DNA from: Actinomadura hibisca NBRC 15177
GTDB lineage: Bacteria; Actinomycetota; Actinomycetes; Streptosporangiales; Streptosporangiaceae
Assembly: GCF_001552635.1 (NCBI RefSeq)
Contig: NZ_BCRO01000055.1
Span: forward strand, 1-64,000
Reading direction: 5' to 3'
DNA: 64,000 bases
The notes under the pieces are model-generated. The model was not told where the DNA came from. It was given only the letters and a program-made list of their open reading frames with translations, and searched no databases. Shown in pieces: positions 33,443 through 43,391 of this stretch (its first letter is position 1; every line of letters starts with the position of its first letter). The position numbers and the translations under genes were made by a program.

Positions 33443-34399
33443 TCAGCGGGACGGGTCGAGGACCAGCTTCCCGGTGGTGCGGCGGGCGCGCATGTCCTCG
33501 TGCGCCTTCCGCACCTCGTCCAGGCCGTACTCGCCGCCCGCGACCACGCGCAGGCGGCCGTCGGCGGCCAGGCCGAACAGCTCGTCCAGCGCGGCGCGCA
33601 TCACGTCGCCCGGGAGCTGGAACACGTGCGCCAGCCACATCCCCGCGATGGTGGTGGAGTACTTCATGAGGTTGGCGGGCTGCACCGGCTTCGGGGGCTT
33701 GCGCGAGGCCATGCCGTAGAAGGCGAGGCGGCCGAACGGAGCCAGCGCCTGGAGGCTCTGGTCGGTGACGGTGCCGCCGGTCATCTCCAGCACCACGTCC
33801 ACGCGGCGGCCCTCGTTGGCCTCGATGAGGGCGGCCTTCATGTCGGGCTCGTTGGCGTCGATCGCCACGTCGGCGCCGAGTTCCAGCGCGAGGTCCCGCT
33901 TGTCCTGCGAGGAGGCGGTGGCGATGACCCGGCCCGCGCCCCACGCCTTGGCGAGCTGCACCGCCAGCGTGCCCACTCCCCCGGCGGCCGCGTGCACCAC
34001 GACCGACTCGCCGGCCGCCAGGTGCACGCTGCGGCGCAGCAGCAACCACGCCGACGCGCCCTGCACCACCATGCCGAGGGCGGTCACGTCGTCGATGCCG
34101 TCGGGCACCTCCCACGCCAGCGCCTCGGGGGCCACGGCCTTCTCGGCGTAGCCGCCGGTGCCCAGCAGCGCGACCACGCGGCGGCCGTCGGCGGTGCGGC
34201 CGACCGCCTCGCCGCCGGGCACCAGGGGCAGCTCGGCCTTGGCCAGGTAGCTGTTCTCGGCCTGGTGGGTGTCGGCGTAGTTGACGCCGGCGCGGGAGAC
34301 GTCGATGAGCACCTGGCCGGGACCGGCGACCGGGTCGGGCAGCTCGGTCGCGGTGAGCACCTCGGGGCCGCCGAACTCGGTGATCTGGATCGCGCGCAT
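33443..34399 (-). CDS. Zinc-independent quinone oxidoreductase (NADPH:quinone reductase-like)
   Basis: A 318-residue medium-chain dehydrogenase/reductase with the N-terminal MRAIQITEFGGPEVL, a Rossmann nucleotide-binding motif AAAGGVGTLAVQLAKAWGA and no structural zinc cysteines, as in the QOR/zeta-crystallin group. It reduces quinones or enals with NADPH. It lies 34 bases downstream of the SDR gene, so both are probably one operon controlled from the palindromic operator. Confidence 0.9.
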   Translation of the reverse strand: MRAIQITEFGGPEVLTATELPDPVAGPGQVLIDVSRAGVNYADTHQAENSYLAKAELPLVPGGEAVGRTADGRRVVALLGTGGYAEKAVAPEALAWEVPDGIDDVTALGMVVQGASAWLLLRRSVHLAAGESVVVHAAAGGVGTLAVQLAKAWGAGRVIATASSQDKRDLALELGADVAIDANEPDMKAALIEANEGRRVDVVLEMTGGTVTDQSLQALAPFGRLAFYGMASRKPPKPVQPANLMKYSTTIAGMWLAHVFQLPGDVMRAALDELFGLAADGRLRVVAGGEYGLDEVRKAHEDMRARRTTGKLVLDPSR

Positions 34400-34433
34400 G
34401 TCTCTCTTTCCGTTGCGGGGTCGGGCGGGACGG

Positions 34434-35168
34434 TCAGCGGGGGCCGGGGACGCCGCGGAATTTGAAGGGTCCGGACTCGCGGCCGGGCACCACGAACCAC
34501 GCCTCTCCGGTGTCGTCCCCGTCCAGGATGCCCAAGAACGCCGCCACGACGTCACCGACCTGGAGAATCGGGAAGTTCGTCTCTTCCAGGTGCGCCTTCA
34601 GCGGTACGAGGATGTCGGTGTCGGCGAAGGAGGGGCACAGGGCGTTGACGCGGATGCCCTCGCCCGCGTGCGCGGGTCCGAGGGCGCGGACCAGGCCGAC
34701 CACCGCCGCCTTGTTGGCCCCGTAGATGGGGTCGAAGGGGGTGGCGGTGAGCCCGGCCATGCTGGCGGTGGCGATGATGTCGCCGCCGCCGCGGGCGCGT
34801 AGGGCGGGCAGCGCGGCGCGCACGCCGTAGACGACGCCGTCCAGGTTGATGCCCATGGCGCGGCGGTACTTCTCGGGGTCGAAGTCGGCGTCCAGGCCGC
34901 AACCGCTGGCGACCCCGGCGTTGAGGAAGGCGAGGTCGAGGCCGCCGAAGCCGTCCACGGCCGCGGCGACGGCGGCGGCGCTGTCGGCGGGCTCGCGCAC
35001 GTCGCAGCGCACGAACGCGCCCTCCAGCTCGGCGGCCAGCGCCGTGCCGCGCTCGGCGTCGACGTCGGCGAGCACCAGCCGCCAGCCGTCCTCGGCCAGC
35101 CGCCGCGCCACGGCCGCGCCGATGCCGTTGGACCCACCGGTGATCAATGCGACCCTGCCCGCGGTCAT
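34434..35168 (-). CDS. Short-chain dehydrogenase/reductase
   Basis: A 244-residue Rossmann-fold oxidoreductase with cofactor motif TGGSNGIGAAVARRL (about 9-23), NAG in LAFLNAGVA, catalytic serine region TASMAGLTA and YGANK (YxxxK). Substrate unknown; its position opposite an acyl-CoA dehydrogenase suggests beta-oxidation-like chemistry. GGGGAGGG is just upstream of ATG 35168. Confidence 0.9.
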   Translation of the reverse strand: MTAGRVALITGGSNGIGAAVARRLAEDGWRLVLADVDAERGTALAAELEGAFVRCDVREPADSAAAVAAAVDGFGGLDLAFLNAGVASGCGLDADFDPEKYRRAMGINLDGVVYGVRAALPALRARGGGDIIATASMAGLTATPFDPIYGANKAAVVGLVRALGPAHAGEGIRVNALCPSFADTDILVPLKAHLEETNFPILQVGDVVAAFLGILDGDDTGEAWFVVPGRESGPFKFRGVPGPR

Positions 35169-35185
35169 GGACCCTCCCCATCGCA

Positions 35186-35207
35186 AGTAACTGACGAGTC
35201 AGTTACT
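35186..35207. promoter_or_regulatory. Perfect 22-bp palindromic operator
   Basis: AGTAACTGAC and its exact complement GTCAGTTACT are separated by GA. It fills most of the 47-base space between the divergent SDR and acyl-CoA dehydrogenase starts. Size and symmetry are typical of TetR-family operators, and a TetR gene is cotranscribed with the dehydrogenase, so autoregulation is likely. Confidence 0.8.
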
Positions 35208-35209
35208 GT
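35204..35209 (+). promoter_or_regulatory. -10 element for a leaderless acyl-CoA dehydrogenase transcript
   Basis: TACTGT (TAnnnT) ends six bases before the ATG at 35216, the spacing expected if transcription starts at the start codon. No ribosome binding site precedes that ATG, which supports a leaderless mRNA. The element overlaps the right arm of the palindrome, so repressor binding would block it. Confidence 0.5.
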
Positions 35210-35215
35210 AGTCGA

Positions 35216-36435
<1,220 letters not shown>

Positions 36436-36436
<1 letters not shown>

Positions 36437-37137
36437 TGACGAACACCACCGGGGACACCGCCGGAGACGCGGGGCCGGGCGCGCGGCGGCGCATGCCGCA
36501 CGCCCGGCGCCGCGAGCAGCTCCTCCAGGTCGCGCTGACCGAGTTCGGGCGGCGCGGCTACCACTCGACGCAGATGGAGCACGTCGCCGGGGCCGCGCAG
36601 GTCTCCAAGGCGCTGCTGTACCAGCACTTCGCCTCCAAGGAGGAGCTGTTCGCCGAGGTCACCGCGAGCATCGTGACCGAGCTGACGGCCCGCCTGAACG
36701 CGGCGGTGCTGGCCGAGCAGGGTTCGGTGGACGGGATCCGCGCCATGGTGCGGGTCCTGTTCGACTACGCCACCGCCGAGCCCGACGCCTGGAACCTGGT
36801 GGTGCGGCACCTGGACAAGCCCGAGGTGGGCCTGGAGCTGCGCGACCTGCGCGAGCGCCTCGGCGTGGCGTTCGCCGACCTGCTGCTGCGCCGCCGCCGC
36901 AGGGACCCGGCGCTCAGCCCGGCCGAGCTGGCGGTCAACGAGCACCGGGCCCGGCTGCTGGTGCCGCTGATGTACGGGTCGATGCTCTCGATGGTGTCGT
37001 GGTGGCTGGAGCACCCCGACACCTCCCGGGAGAAGGCCGAGCAGATGGCGGTGGAGTTCATCTGGCTGGGCCTGGACCGGCTGCGCTCCGGCGAGCGCCT
37101 CGGCAAAGACTCCGCCATGGCCCCTGAGCCCCGCTGA
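36436..37137 (+). CDS. TetR family transcriptional regulator
   Basis: A 233-residue repressor with an N-terminal helix-turn-helix (FGRRGYHSTQMEHVAGAAQVSKALLYQHFASKEELFAEV, about 35-73) and a variable ligand-binding C-terminal domain. The ATG shares its A with the stop of the acyl-CoA dehydrogenase (TGATG). It most likely binds the palindrome at 35186-35207 and controls the SDR/quinone reductase and dehydrogenase transcripts in response to an acyl-CoA or fatty-acid ligand; the ligand is inferred from neighbours only. Confidence 0.93.
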
Positions 37138-37170
37138 CCTGCGGCGTCGCCCCGGTTAGGCTCCACCGGC

Positions 37171-38523
37171 GTGACGGCGGACCGGCGGGAGCCCAGCAGT
37201 GACGAGTACGCCGCGATGGAGGCGGCCCTGCGCGGCGGGCAGACGCCGGGCGTCGGCGGCCAGGCGTACGCGACCATGGACCTGGCGCTGCGGGTCGGCG
37301 AGCTGATGCTCGCGGGCGGCGAGACGGCCGAGGCGGTGGACCTGGCGGTGGCGCGGCTGTCCCGGGCCTACGGGCTGCCCCACCCCGAGGTGAACGTGAC
37401 GCTCGCGGCCGTCGGGATCTCCTACCTGCCCCGGGGCGGGCGGCCGCCGGTCACCGCCGAGCGGCGGGTGCGCCGCCGCCTCGCGAACTACACCCGCCTG
37501 GTCGCGGTGCACCACCTGGTGCGGGACGCCACCGCCAAGCGGCTGACCCTCCAGCAGGCGAAGTTCGCGCTGAGCGACATCATCGGGCGGCCCACCGCGT
37601 ACCCGAACTGGGCGCTGGCGGTCGCCCTGTCCTGCCTGGGGGCGGCGGGCGCGGTGCTGGTGGGCGGCGGGCCGGTGGCGGCGTCGGCGGCGTTCCTGGC
37701 GACGCTGCTGGGCGACCGCACGGGCGCGTGGCTGGGCCGCCGCGGCATCACCGACTTCTTCCAGATGGCCGTCGCCGCCGCGATCGGGTCGCTGGTGACG
37801 GTGCTGCTGCTGATGGCGGACGCGCCGGTGCGCTCCGGCTCGGTGATCATCGGGGTGGTGATCGCGCTGATCCCCGGCCGGGCGCTGGTGGTGTCGATGC
37901 AGGACGGGATCGCCGGGGACCTGGTGACGGGCACGACCCGTCTGGTGGAGGTCCTGTTCATCATCACCGCGATCCTGAGCGGCATCGGCGCGGTGACCTA
38001 CGTGGCGGCCCGGATGGGCGTGCCGATCTCGTTGCAGAACCTGCCCACCGCCCCGTCGTCGGTGGCGGCGGCGCAGACGCTGGGGGCGGCGGCGATCGCG
38101 CTGGCGTTCGCCGTCTACCACCTGGTGACCCGCGACCACCTGGTGGTGATCGCCATGGGCGGGGTGCTGAGCTGGGGCAGCTACGTGGAGCTGCGGCAGC
38201 TCGACCTGCCCGCCGCGCCCGCGACGTTCGTGGCGGCGACGGTGATCGGGGCGCTGGGCACGGCCCTGGCGCGGACCCGGGACGTGCCATCGCTGATCCT
38301 GGTGACCCCGTGCGTGGCTCCGCTGATGCCCGGGACGCTGATGTACCGGGGGATGCTGGAGCTGACCAGCGGCCACACGGGCAAGGGCGGGCTGGTGCTG
38401 GCCGAGTCGCTGGCGACGGCGCTGGCGATCGGCGCGGGGGTCTACGTCGGGGCGGAGCTGCTGCGGGTGTTCCGCCCGGCCCGGCGCGTCCTGCGCCCGT
38501 CGGCCCGCCGCGTCCGCATGTGA
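37171..38523 (+). CDS. thrE: Threonine/serine exporter (ThrE family)
   Basis: A 450-residue membrane protein combining the cytoplasmic ThrE domain (DUF1212; ALRVGELMLAGGETAEAVDLAVARL... YGLPHPEVNVTLAAVGISYL) with about ten membrane helices, including the C-terminal DUF3815-like half (SLILVTPCVAPLMPGTLMYRGM). The Corynebacterium homologue exports threonine and serine. It starts at a GTG 33 bases after the TetR gene, so it may be cotranscribed with it. Confidence 0.9.
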   Translation: MTADRREPSSDEYAAMEAALRGGQTPGVGGQAYATMDLALRVGELMLAGGETAEAVDLAVARLSRAYGLPHPEVNVTLAAVGISYLPRGGRPPVTAERRVRRRLANYTRLVAVHHLVRDATAKRLTLQQAKFALSDIIGRPTAYPNWALAVALSCLGAAGAVLVGGGPVAASAAFLATLLGDRTGAWLGRRGITDFFQMAVAAAIGSLVTVLLLMADAPVRSGSVIIGVVIALIPGRALVVSMQDGIAGDLVTGTTRLVEVLFIITAILSGIGAVTYVAARMGVPISLQNLPTAPSSVAAAQTLGAAAIALAFAVYHLVTRDHLVVIAMGGVLSWGSYVELRQLDLPAAPATFVAATVIGALGTALARTRDVPSLILVTPCVAPLMPGTLMYRGMLELTSGHTGKGGLVLAESLATALAIGAGVYVGAELLRVFRPARRVLRPSARRVRM

Positions 38524-38552
38524 GCGACGGGGAATCGTCCGGAGAACGCGAA

Positions 38553-38584
38553 CGGCGGCCGGAGGTTCGCACCTCCGGCCGCCG
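38553..38584. terminator. Bidirectional terminator between thrE and the cold-shock gene
   Basis: A 14-bp perfect stem (38553-38566 with 38571-38584) closed by TCGC lies between the convergent thrE and cold-shock stops. Confidence 0.8.
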
Positions 38585-38616
38585 CGGCGGCTAAGCGTTG
38601 ACGCTCAGCTCAAGCC

Positions 38617-38820
38617 TTACAGCGGGTACACGCCTTCGGCCTGCGGGCCCTTCTGGCCCTGCGTGATCTCGAAGCCCACGCGCTGGTTCTCCTCCAGGCT
38701 GCGGTAGCCCTGGGTGGTGATCGCCGAGTAGTGGACGAACACGTCCGGGCCGCCGCCGTCCGGGGCGATGAACCCGAAGCCCTTTTCGGCGTTGAACCAC
38801 TTCACGGTGCCTTCGGCCAT
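38617..38820 (-). CDS. Cold-shock domain protein
   Basis: A 67-residue single-domain nucleic-acid-binding protein with both RNP motifs: GFGFI (RNP1) and VFVHY (RNP2), in the standard order MAEGTVKWFNAEKGFGFIAP. It acts as an RNA chaperone or transcription antiterminator. AAGGAGAAATC precedes the ATG. The upstream region is AT-rich and structured, as is usual for csp genes. Confidence 0.97.
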   Translation of the reverse strand: MAEGTVKWFNAEKGFGFIAPDGGGPDVFVHYSAITTQGYRSLEENQRVGFEITQGQKGPQAEGVYPL

Positions 38821-38922
38821 GATTTCTCCTTAGGGGTGATACTTCACCGACCGCCACTTCGGCGATCGGGCTGCGCGCGGACCTTGTTCTCGCTATCCGC
38901 CGGTCACCCGGAGAAGCAAAAA

Positions 38923-38951
38923 CGCCCGCTGTCACGAAACTTCCGCGGGCG
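38923..38951 (-). terminator. Intrinsic terminator-like hairpin in the cold-shock leader
   Basis: On the minus strand CGCCCGC and GCGGGCG pair across a 15-base loop and are followed directly by TTTTT (38922-38918), the most canonical intrinsic terminator in the window. It lies 103 bases upstream of the cold-shock ATG, so it either backs up the LVIVD terminator or works as an attenuator in the csp leader. Confidence 0.65.
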
Positions 38952-39097
38952 CTTAATTAAACAAAACGTACGAGGAAACACGACTGCAACGCGTCAACTC
39001 TACCCCACCGATCGCCTCACGCAACAGGTTCGGCCCGGCGAGTCCGGCGGGCCGCCCGACAAAGGTGAACAAGCTTCGTAAAACGCCGCCGGGAACG

Positions 39098-39128
39098 CCT
39101 CCGGCCCCGGCGGGGCCGGGGCCGGAGG
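39098..39128 (-). terminator. Terminator of the LVIVD-repeat gene
   Basis: A 13-bp perfect stem (39098-39110 with 39116-39128) with a five-base loop lies 20 bases after the stop codon on the minus strand. Confidence 0.75.
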
Positions 39129-39147
39129 GGTCAGCGGGTCGGGTCGG

Positions 39148-40923
39148 TCACAGCGCGCTGTTGCGGAAGGGCGTCCTCGGGGCGCCCAGGTTGGGCTTGC
39201 CGATCAGCTTCTTCGAGCTGACCGCGTAGATGCCGTCGTTGGTGAACACCCAGACGATCTTGCGGTCCCATTCCACGTAGGTGCCGTGGGTCTGGTTGCC
39301 CAGCGCCCAGTCGGGCACGCGCGGGCTGTAGCCCTCGGGCACGAACTGGGCGGCGATCCTGGGGCGGCGGATGTCGCGCATGTCGTAGAACTGCACGCCC
39401 GCGTTGTAGAAGCCGTAGGTCAGCAGGCCGTTCGGCGGGGTGCCGGGCGAGGTGTAGTAGCCGGTCCGCTTGGGGCCGAAGCTGCCGCCGCGCTGGCAGT
39501 AGTCGGTGAACTTCGAGCCGCTCGGCGGGGTCGGCCGGGGCAGGGCGCCCACGATGCGCGGGCGCGCGGGGTTCCGCACGTCGACCTGGAAGATCTCCTT
39601 GTACGGCTCGTGGCAGTCCTCGCCCAGCGGGTAGCCGCTGACGTAGACCATGCCGGTCTTGGCGTACTGCGAGACGTCCACGTTGTCGGCCTCGGTGCCG
39701 CCCACCGACTGCGGCAGGTCGATGTGCGAGACCGTCTTCATCTGCGCCGGGTTGGAGATGTCCAGCACCGAGAAGCCGAAGCCGCCCTGGGCCGCGAAGG
39801 CGTACTTTCCGCCCTGCTCGACCGGCTTGGGGATGAACAGCGGCATCCGCGCGCCCATCCAGGAGGTCTGGTTGCCGCAGCGCGGGTTCTTGCGGTAGGC
39901 CGCCTCCTCGCCCTTGACCTGGCCGGGCAGGTGCCACTCGCCCAGCTTGCGCGGGTGGGCCGGGTCCGACATGTCCCAGGACTGGTAGCCGGCCGAGTAC
40001 AGGTGCGTGGGGACCTCGCTGTTGCCCCACGAGTCGCGCGGCGCGGTCGCGATGAACATGTACTTCTCGCCGGTGTAGTACGGCACGTCCAGCGAGCCCG
40101 AGCCCTGCTGCGGCCGGGTCATGTCGCTGTTGAGCGGGTCGCGCTGGGTCGCGTCGGTGCTGACGGTCGCCAGCAGCTTCCAGTCCTTCTTGCGCGGGCC
40201 GTCCAGGCGGTAGACCTTGAAGCCCTTGAGGGCGATCTTCTTGCGCAGCGCGGCGACGCCCGCGGGGTTGTTGAACTTGCTCTTGTCGACGCCGTCGCCG
40301 AGCTCGTCCACCTGGCGCTTGGCCTCGAAGCTCTGCACCATCACGTAGGCGTTCAGCCTCTTGTTCCACTGGATCGTGGAGGCGCCCCACATGTCGTTCG
40401 GGGCCCAGGAGGAGTTGCCCTTGCTCTCGTCGCCGTCCACGTCGTTGCGGGTGAGCTTCTCGACGACCTTGACCTTGCGGACGTCGGTCACGTCGTAGAC
40501 GCGGCCCTCGCTGCGGTCGTACTGGAACAGATAACGCCGGCCCTTGAAGTCGACGATGTTCTGCCAGGAGTGGAAGTAGTCGGGGGTGAATTCCCCGCCC
40601 CGATAAGACGCCTCCAGTTTCACCGGGCCGGAGACGTGCGACTTGGGGTCATAACCCTTGGTCTTGGCGAACAGTTCCTGCGCGCCGCCCGGGAAGGCGT
40701 GCCGCTCCTCCCCCGCCGGGGTCAGCGCCGGGTGCCGGAAGGTGCCGTCCAACTGCATCCCGAAGCTGCCGGGGTCGGGCTCGGCCGGGCGCCGGTCCCC
40801 GCAGACGGTGGGGATGTAGGGGTCCTTCGGCGTCGCGGCCTGCGCCCCGGCGCTCGCGGCCAGGGGGACGGCGACGGCTGCCGCCGATCCCGCGGCCAGG
40901 ACCGACAGGCGGATTCTCCTCAT
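39148..40923 (-). CDS. Secreted LVIVD-repeat beta-propeller protein
   Basis: A 591-residue exported protein. The signal peptide (MRRIRLSVLAAGSAAAVAVPLAASAGAQAA) has a typical Ala-x-Ala cleavage region. The body has repeated blades of the form x-D-x-s-x-P-x-x-P: SWDMSDPAHPRKLGEWHLPG, SVLDISNPAQMKTVSHIDLP, QVDVRNPARPRIVGALPRP and FYDMRDIRRPRIAAQF. This is the LVIVD propeller family, function unknown. ATG at 40923 is used; the in-frame extension upstream would place the signal internally. Its promoter carries the ATA-N17-TAT element shared with the 3-hydroxyanthranilate operon. Confidence 0.85.
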   Translation of the reverse strand: MRRIRLSVLAAGSAAAVAVPLAASAGAQAATPKDPYIPTVCGDRRPAEPDPGSFGMQLDGTFRHPALTPAGEERHAFPGGAQELFAKTKGYDPKSHVSGPVKLEASYRGGEFTPDYFHSWQNIVDFKGRRYLFQYDRSEGRVYDVTDVRKVKVVEKLTRNDVDGDESKGNSSWAPNDMWGASTIQWNKRLNAYVMVQSFEAKRQVDELGDGVDKSKFNNPAGVAALRKKIALKGFKVYRLDGPRKKDWKLLATVSTDATQRDPLNSDMTRPQQGSGSLDVPYYTGEKYMFIATAPRDSWGNSEVPTHLYSAGYQSWDMSDPAHPRKLGEWHLPGQVKGEEAAYRKNPRCGNQTSWMGARMPLFIPKPVEQGGKYAFAAQGGFGFSVLDISNPAQMKTVSHIDLPQSVGGTEADNVDVSQYAKTGMVYVSGYPLGEDCHEPYKEIFQVDVRNPARPRIVGALPRPTPPSGSKFTDYCQRGGSFGPKRTGYYTSPGTPPNGLLTYGFYNAGVQFYDMRDIRRPRIAAQFVPEGYSPRVPDWALGNQTHGTYVEWDRKIVWVFTNDGIYAVSSKKLIGKPNLGAPRTPFRNSAL

Positions 40924-41006
40924 GCGGATGTGCCCTTTCGTCTTCCCCCGAGCGTTCACCCGTATTCGGGTAGGGAAATCATCGGGGCCGGGGGGCATAT
41001 CCGCTA

Positions 41007-41029
41007 ATACCAGTCTGCTCCGCCGCTAT
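41007..41029. promoter_or_regulatory. ATA-N17-TAT element, site 3 (LVIVD gene)
   Basis: TAATACCAG begins at 41005 and GCTATAGCC ends at 41033, with ATA and TAT exactly 17 bases apart. The site is 84-106 bases upstream of the LVIVD start. Its left arm is the same TAATACC as in the nba operon promoter and its right arm the same GCTAT. Confidence 0.5.
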
Positions 41030-41068
41030 AGCCGATCGGTTATCGGTAAACGGGGGCGGGAAAAGGGA

Positions 41069-41096
41069 GCGGCTCCCCTCCGGAGAGGGGAGCCGC
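41069..41096 (-). terminator. Terminator of the 3-hydroxyanthranilate operon
   Basis: An 11-bp perfect stem (41069-41079 with 41086-41096) begins 10 bases after the kynU stop and is followed on the minus strand by a TTTT run within CTCCCTTTTCCC. It ends the ten-gene operon. Confidence 0.8.
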
Positions 41097-41106
41097 GGCG
41101 CCCGGG

Positions 41107-42366
41107 TCAGCTCCGGGTGAGACCGGCCAGGGCCTCGGCGGCCCGGTGGCAGTCGTGGAAGGTGCAGTAGAGCGGGACGGGCGCGAAGCGGATCACGTCC
41201 GGCTCGCGGGCGTCGGCGATCACCCCGTGCTCCTCGGCGAGCCGCCGGACCATCGTGCCCGCGTCCGCGATCCGCACCGACAGCTGGGTGCCGCGCTGCT
41301 GCGGATCGGGCGGGGTGATCACCTCGACGCCCGGGATCGCGGCGAACCGTTCGGCGAGGTAGGCGGTCAGGCGCTCGCTCTTGGAGCGCAGCGCGTCCAT
41401 GCCCACCCGGTCGAAGATCTCCAGCGAGACCAGCACCGGGGCCAGCGCCAGGATCGGCGGGTTGGAGAGCTGCCAGGCGTCCGCCGAGGCGGGCGGGTCG
41501 ATGTCGGGGGCCATCCTGAAGCGGGTCGCCGGATCGGTGCCCCACCAGCCCGCCAGCTTGGGCACCGAGGCGTCCCGCACGTGCCGTTCGTGCACGAAGC
41601 AGCCCGCGACCGCGCCCGGACCGCTGTTCAGGTACTTGTAGGTGCACCAGGCGGCGAAGTCGACGTCCCAGTCGTGCAGCCGCAGCGGCACGTTCCCGGC
41701 CGCGTGCGCCAGGTCCCAGCCCACGACCGCCCCGGCCGCGCGGCCCGCCTTGGTGATGGCGGCCATGTCCATGAGCTGGCCGGTCAGGTAGTTGACCCCG
41801 CCCAGCATCAGCAGCGCGACGGTGTCGCCCTCGCGCTCCAGGAACGCGAGGACGTCCTCGGTGCGCAGGTTGTCCTCGCCGTCGCGGGGCGTCAGCCGCA
41901 CCACGGTCTCCACCGGGTCCAGGCCGTGGTGGACGGCCTGGCTCGCGACCGCGTAGGAGTCGGACGGGAACGCGCTGTCCTCGATGACGATCCGCGTCCG
42001 ACCGTCGCGCGGCCGGTAGAAGCTCGCCATCATCAGGTGCAGGTTCACCGTGAGCGTGTTCATCGCCACGACCTCGTGCGGCAGCGCGCCGACCAGCCGG
42101 GCGGCGGGCTCGCGCAGCAGCTCGTGGTAGTCCACCCACGGGCGGCGCGCCTGGGTGTGGCCCTCCACCGCGTAGGTCGCCCAGTCCTGGAGCTCCTCGG
42201 TCAGCCGCGCGGCGGTCGCGCGCGGCTGGAGGCCGAGGGAGTTGCCCGCGAAGTAGGCCGCCTCCGCGAAGGGGCCGCCCGGCGCGGGCGGGACCAGGAA
42301 CTCGCCGCGCAGCGTGGGGAGGGGGTCGGCCTCGTCCAGACGGCGGGCTTCCTGCTCTGTGCTCAC
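41107..42366 (-). CDS. kynU: Kynureninase
   Basis: A 419-residue PLP enzyme that cleaves kynurenine or 3-hydroxykynurenine to anthranilate or 3-hydroxyanthranilate plus alanine. The PLP-lysine is in WCTYKYLNSGPGAV, the phosphate and ring-binding stretch GWDLAHAAGN contains the key Asp, and YFAGNSLGLQP is the family N-terminal block. GTG at 42366 overlaps the aldolase stop (GTGA) with AAGGA upstream. It supplies the substrate for the rest of the operon, although it is the last gene. Confidence 0.94.
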   Translation of the reverse strand: MSTEQEARRLDEADPLPTLRGEFLVPPAPGGPFAEAAYFAGNSLGLQPRATAARLTEELQDWATYAVEGHTQARRPWVDYHELLREPAARLVGALPHEVVAMNTLTVNLHLMMASFYRPRDGRTRIVIEDSAFPSDSYAVASQAVHHGLDPVETVVRLTPRDGEDNLRTEDVLAFLEREGDTVALLMLGGVNYLTGQLMDMAAITKAGRAAGAVVGWDLAHAAGNVPLRLHDWDVDFAAWCTYKYLNSGPGAVAGCFVHERHVRDASVPKLAGWWGTDPATRFRMAPDIDPPASADAWQLSNPPILALAPVLVSLEIFDRVGMDALRSKSERLTAYLAERFAAIPGVEVITPPDPQQRGTQLSVRIADAGTMVRRLAEEHGVIADAREPDVIRFAPVPLYCTFHDCHRAAEALAGLTRS

Positions 42367-43391
42367 TTCTTCTTTCCTTCGACGAGGTCGAGCGCGATGT
42401 CGACGATCATGTCCTCCTGGCCGCCGACCATGCCGCGGCGGCCGACCTCCATGAGGATCTCGCGGGTGTCCAGGCCGTAGCGGCGCGAGGCGTCCTCGGC
42501 GTGCCGCAGGAAGCTGGAGTACACGCCCGCGTACCCGAGGGTCAGGGTCTCGCGGTCCACCTGGACGGGGCGGTCCTGGAGGGGCCGCACGATGTCGTCG
42601 GCGGCGTCCATGAGCTTCAGCACGTCGCTGCCGTGCTTCCAGCCCATCAGGTCGGCGACGGCGACGAACGCCTCCAGCGGGCAGTTGCCCGCGCCCGCGC
42701 CCATCCCGGCGAGGGAGGCGTCCACGCGGCGCACGCCGTTCTCGACGGCGACGACGGAGTTGGCGACGCCGAGGCCCAGGTTGTGGTGGGCGTGGATGCC
42801 GATCTCGGTGTCGGCGTCCAGCACCTCGCGGTAGGCGCGGACGCGGTCGCGCACGCCGTCCATGGTCAGGCGGCCGCCGGAGTCGGTCACGTACACGCAG
42901 CGCGCGCCGTAGGACTCCATCAGCTTGGCCTGGCCCGCGAGCGTCTCGGGGTCGGCCATGTGCGACATCATCAGGAACCCGGCCACGTCCATGCCGAGCT
43001 CGCGCGCGGTGGCGATGTGCTGGGCCGAGATGTCGGCCTCGGTGCAGTGCGTCGCGACGCGGACCGAGCGGACGCCCAGCTCGTAGGCGCGCTTCAGCTC
43101 GGCGATGGTGCCGATGCCGGGCAGCAGGAGCGTGGTGAGGACGGCGTTCTCCATCACCTCGGCCGCCGCCGCGATCCACTCCTCGTCCAGATGCGCCCCG
43201 GGGCCGTAGTTGACGCTGGAGCCCGCCAGGCCGTCGCCGTGCGCGACCTCGACGGCGTCCACGCCCGCCGCGTCGAGCGCCCTGGCGATCTCGCGGACCT
43301 GGTCGACGGTGTAGCGGTGCCGGATGGCGTGCATGCCGTCCCGCAGGGTGACGTCCTGCACGTACAGCTCGTGGGTCGGCTCGTTGGTCAT
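42363..43391 (-). CDS. nbaI: 4-hydroxy-2-oxovalerate aldolase
   Basis: A 342-residue HMGL-like aldolase that splits 4-hydroxy-2-oxovalerate into pyruvate and acetaldehyde. It has the catalytic start VTLRDGMHAIRH (Arg and metal-binding Asp), metal histidines in GIHAHHNLG, and the C-terminal DmpG communication region. It forms a channelled complex with the acylating acetaldehyde dehydrogenase encoded just upstream, with which its start overlaps (ATGA). Confidence 0.96.
   Translation of the reverse strand: MTNEPTHELYVQDVTLRDGMHAIRHRYTVDQVREIARALDAAGVDAVEVAHGDGLAGSSVNYGPGAHLDEEWIAAAAEVMENAVLTTLLLPGIGTIAELKRAYELGVRSVRVATHCTEADISAQHIATARELGMDVAGFLMMSHMADPETLAGQAKLMESYGARCVYVTDSGGRLTMDGVRDRVRAYREVLDADTEIGIHAHHNLGLGVANSVVAVENGVRRVDASLAGMGAGAGNCPLEAFVAVADLMGWKHGSDVLKLMDAADDIVRPLQDRPVQVDRETLTLGYAGVYSSFLRHAEDASRRYGLDTREILMEVGRRGMVGGQEDMIVDIALDLVEGKKK

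Larger units (their letters stand above)
38821..39147 (-). promoter_or_regulatory. Leader and promoter region of the cold-shock gene
   Basis: About 327 bases without a gene. The part nearest the LVIVD stop holds its terminator (39098-39128). The middle (38940-39000) is unusually AT-rich for this genome (TTAATTAAACAAAACG) and includes a possible -35 TTGACG on the minus strand at 38998-38993, with no clear partner. A terminator-like hairpin with a T5 run (38923-38951) lies between there and the gene. Its leader may be up to about 170 bases long. Confidence 0.5.

Noticed and set aside
38541..38600. Riboswitch for the thrE gene
   Set aside because: The hairpin is after the stop codon and between convergent genes, so it is a terminator.
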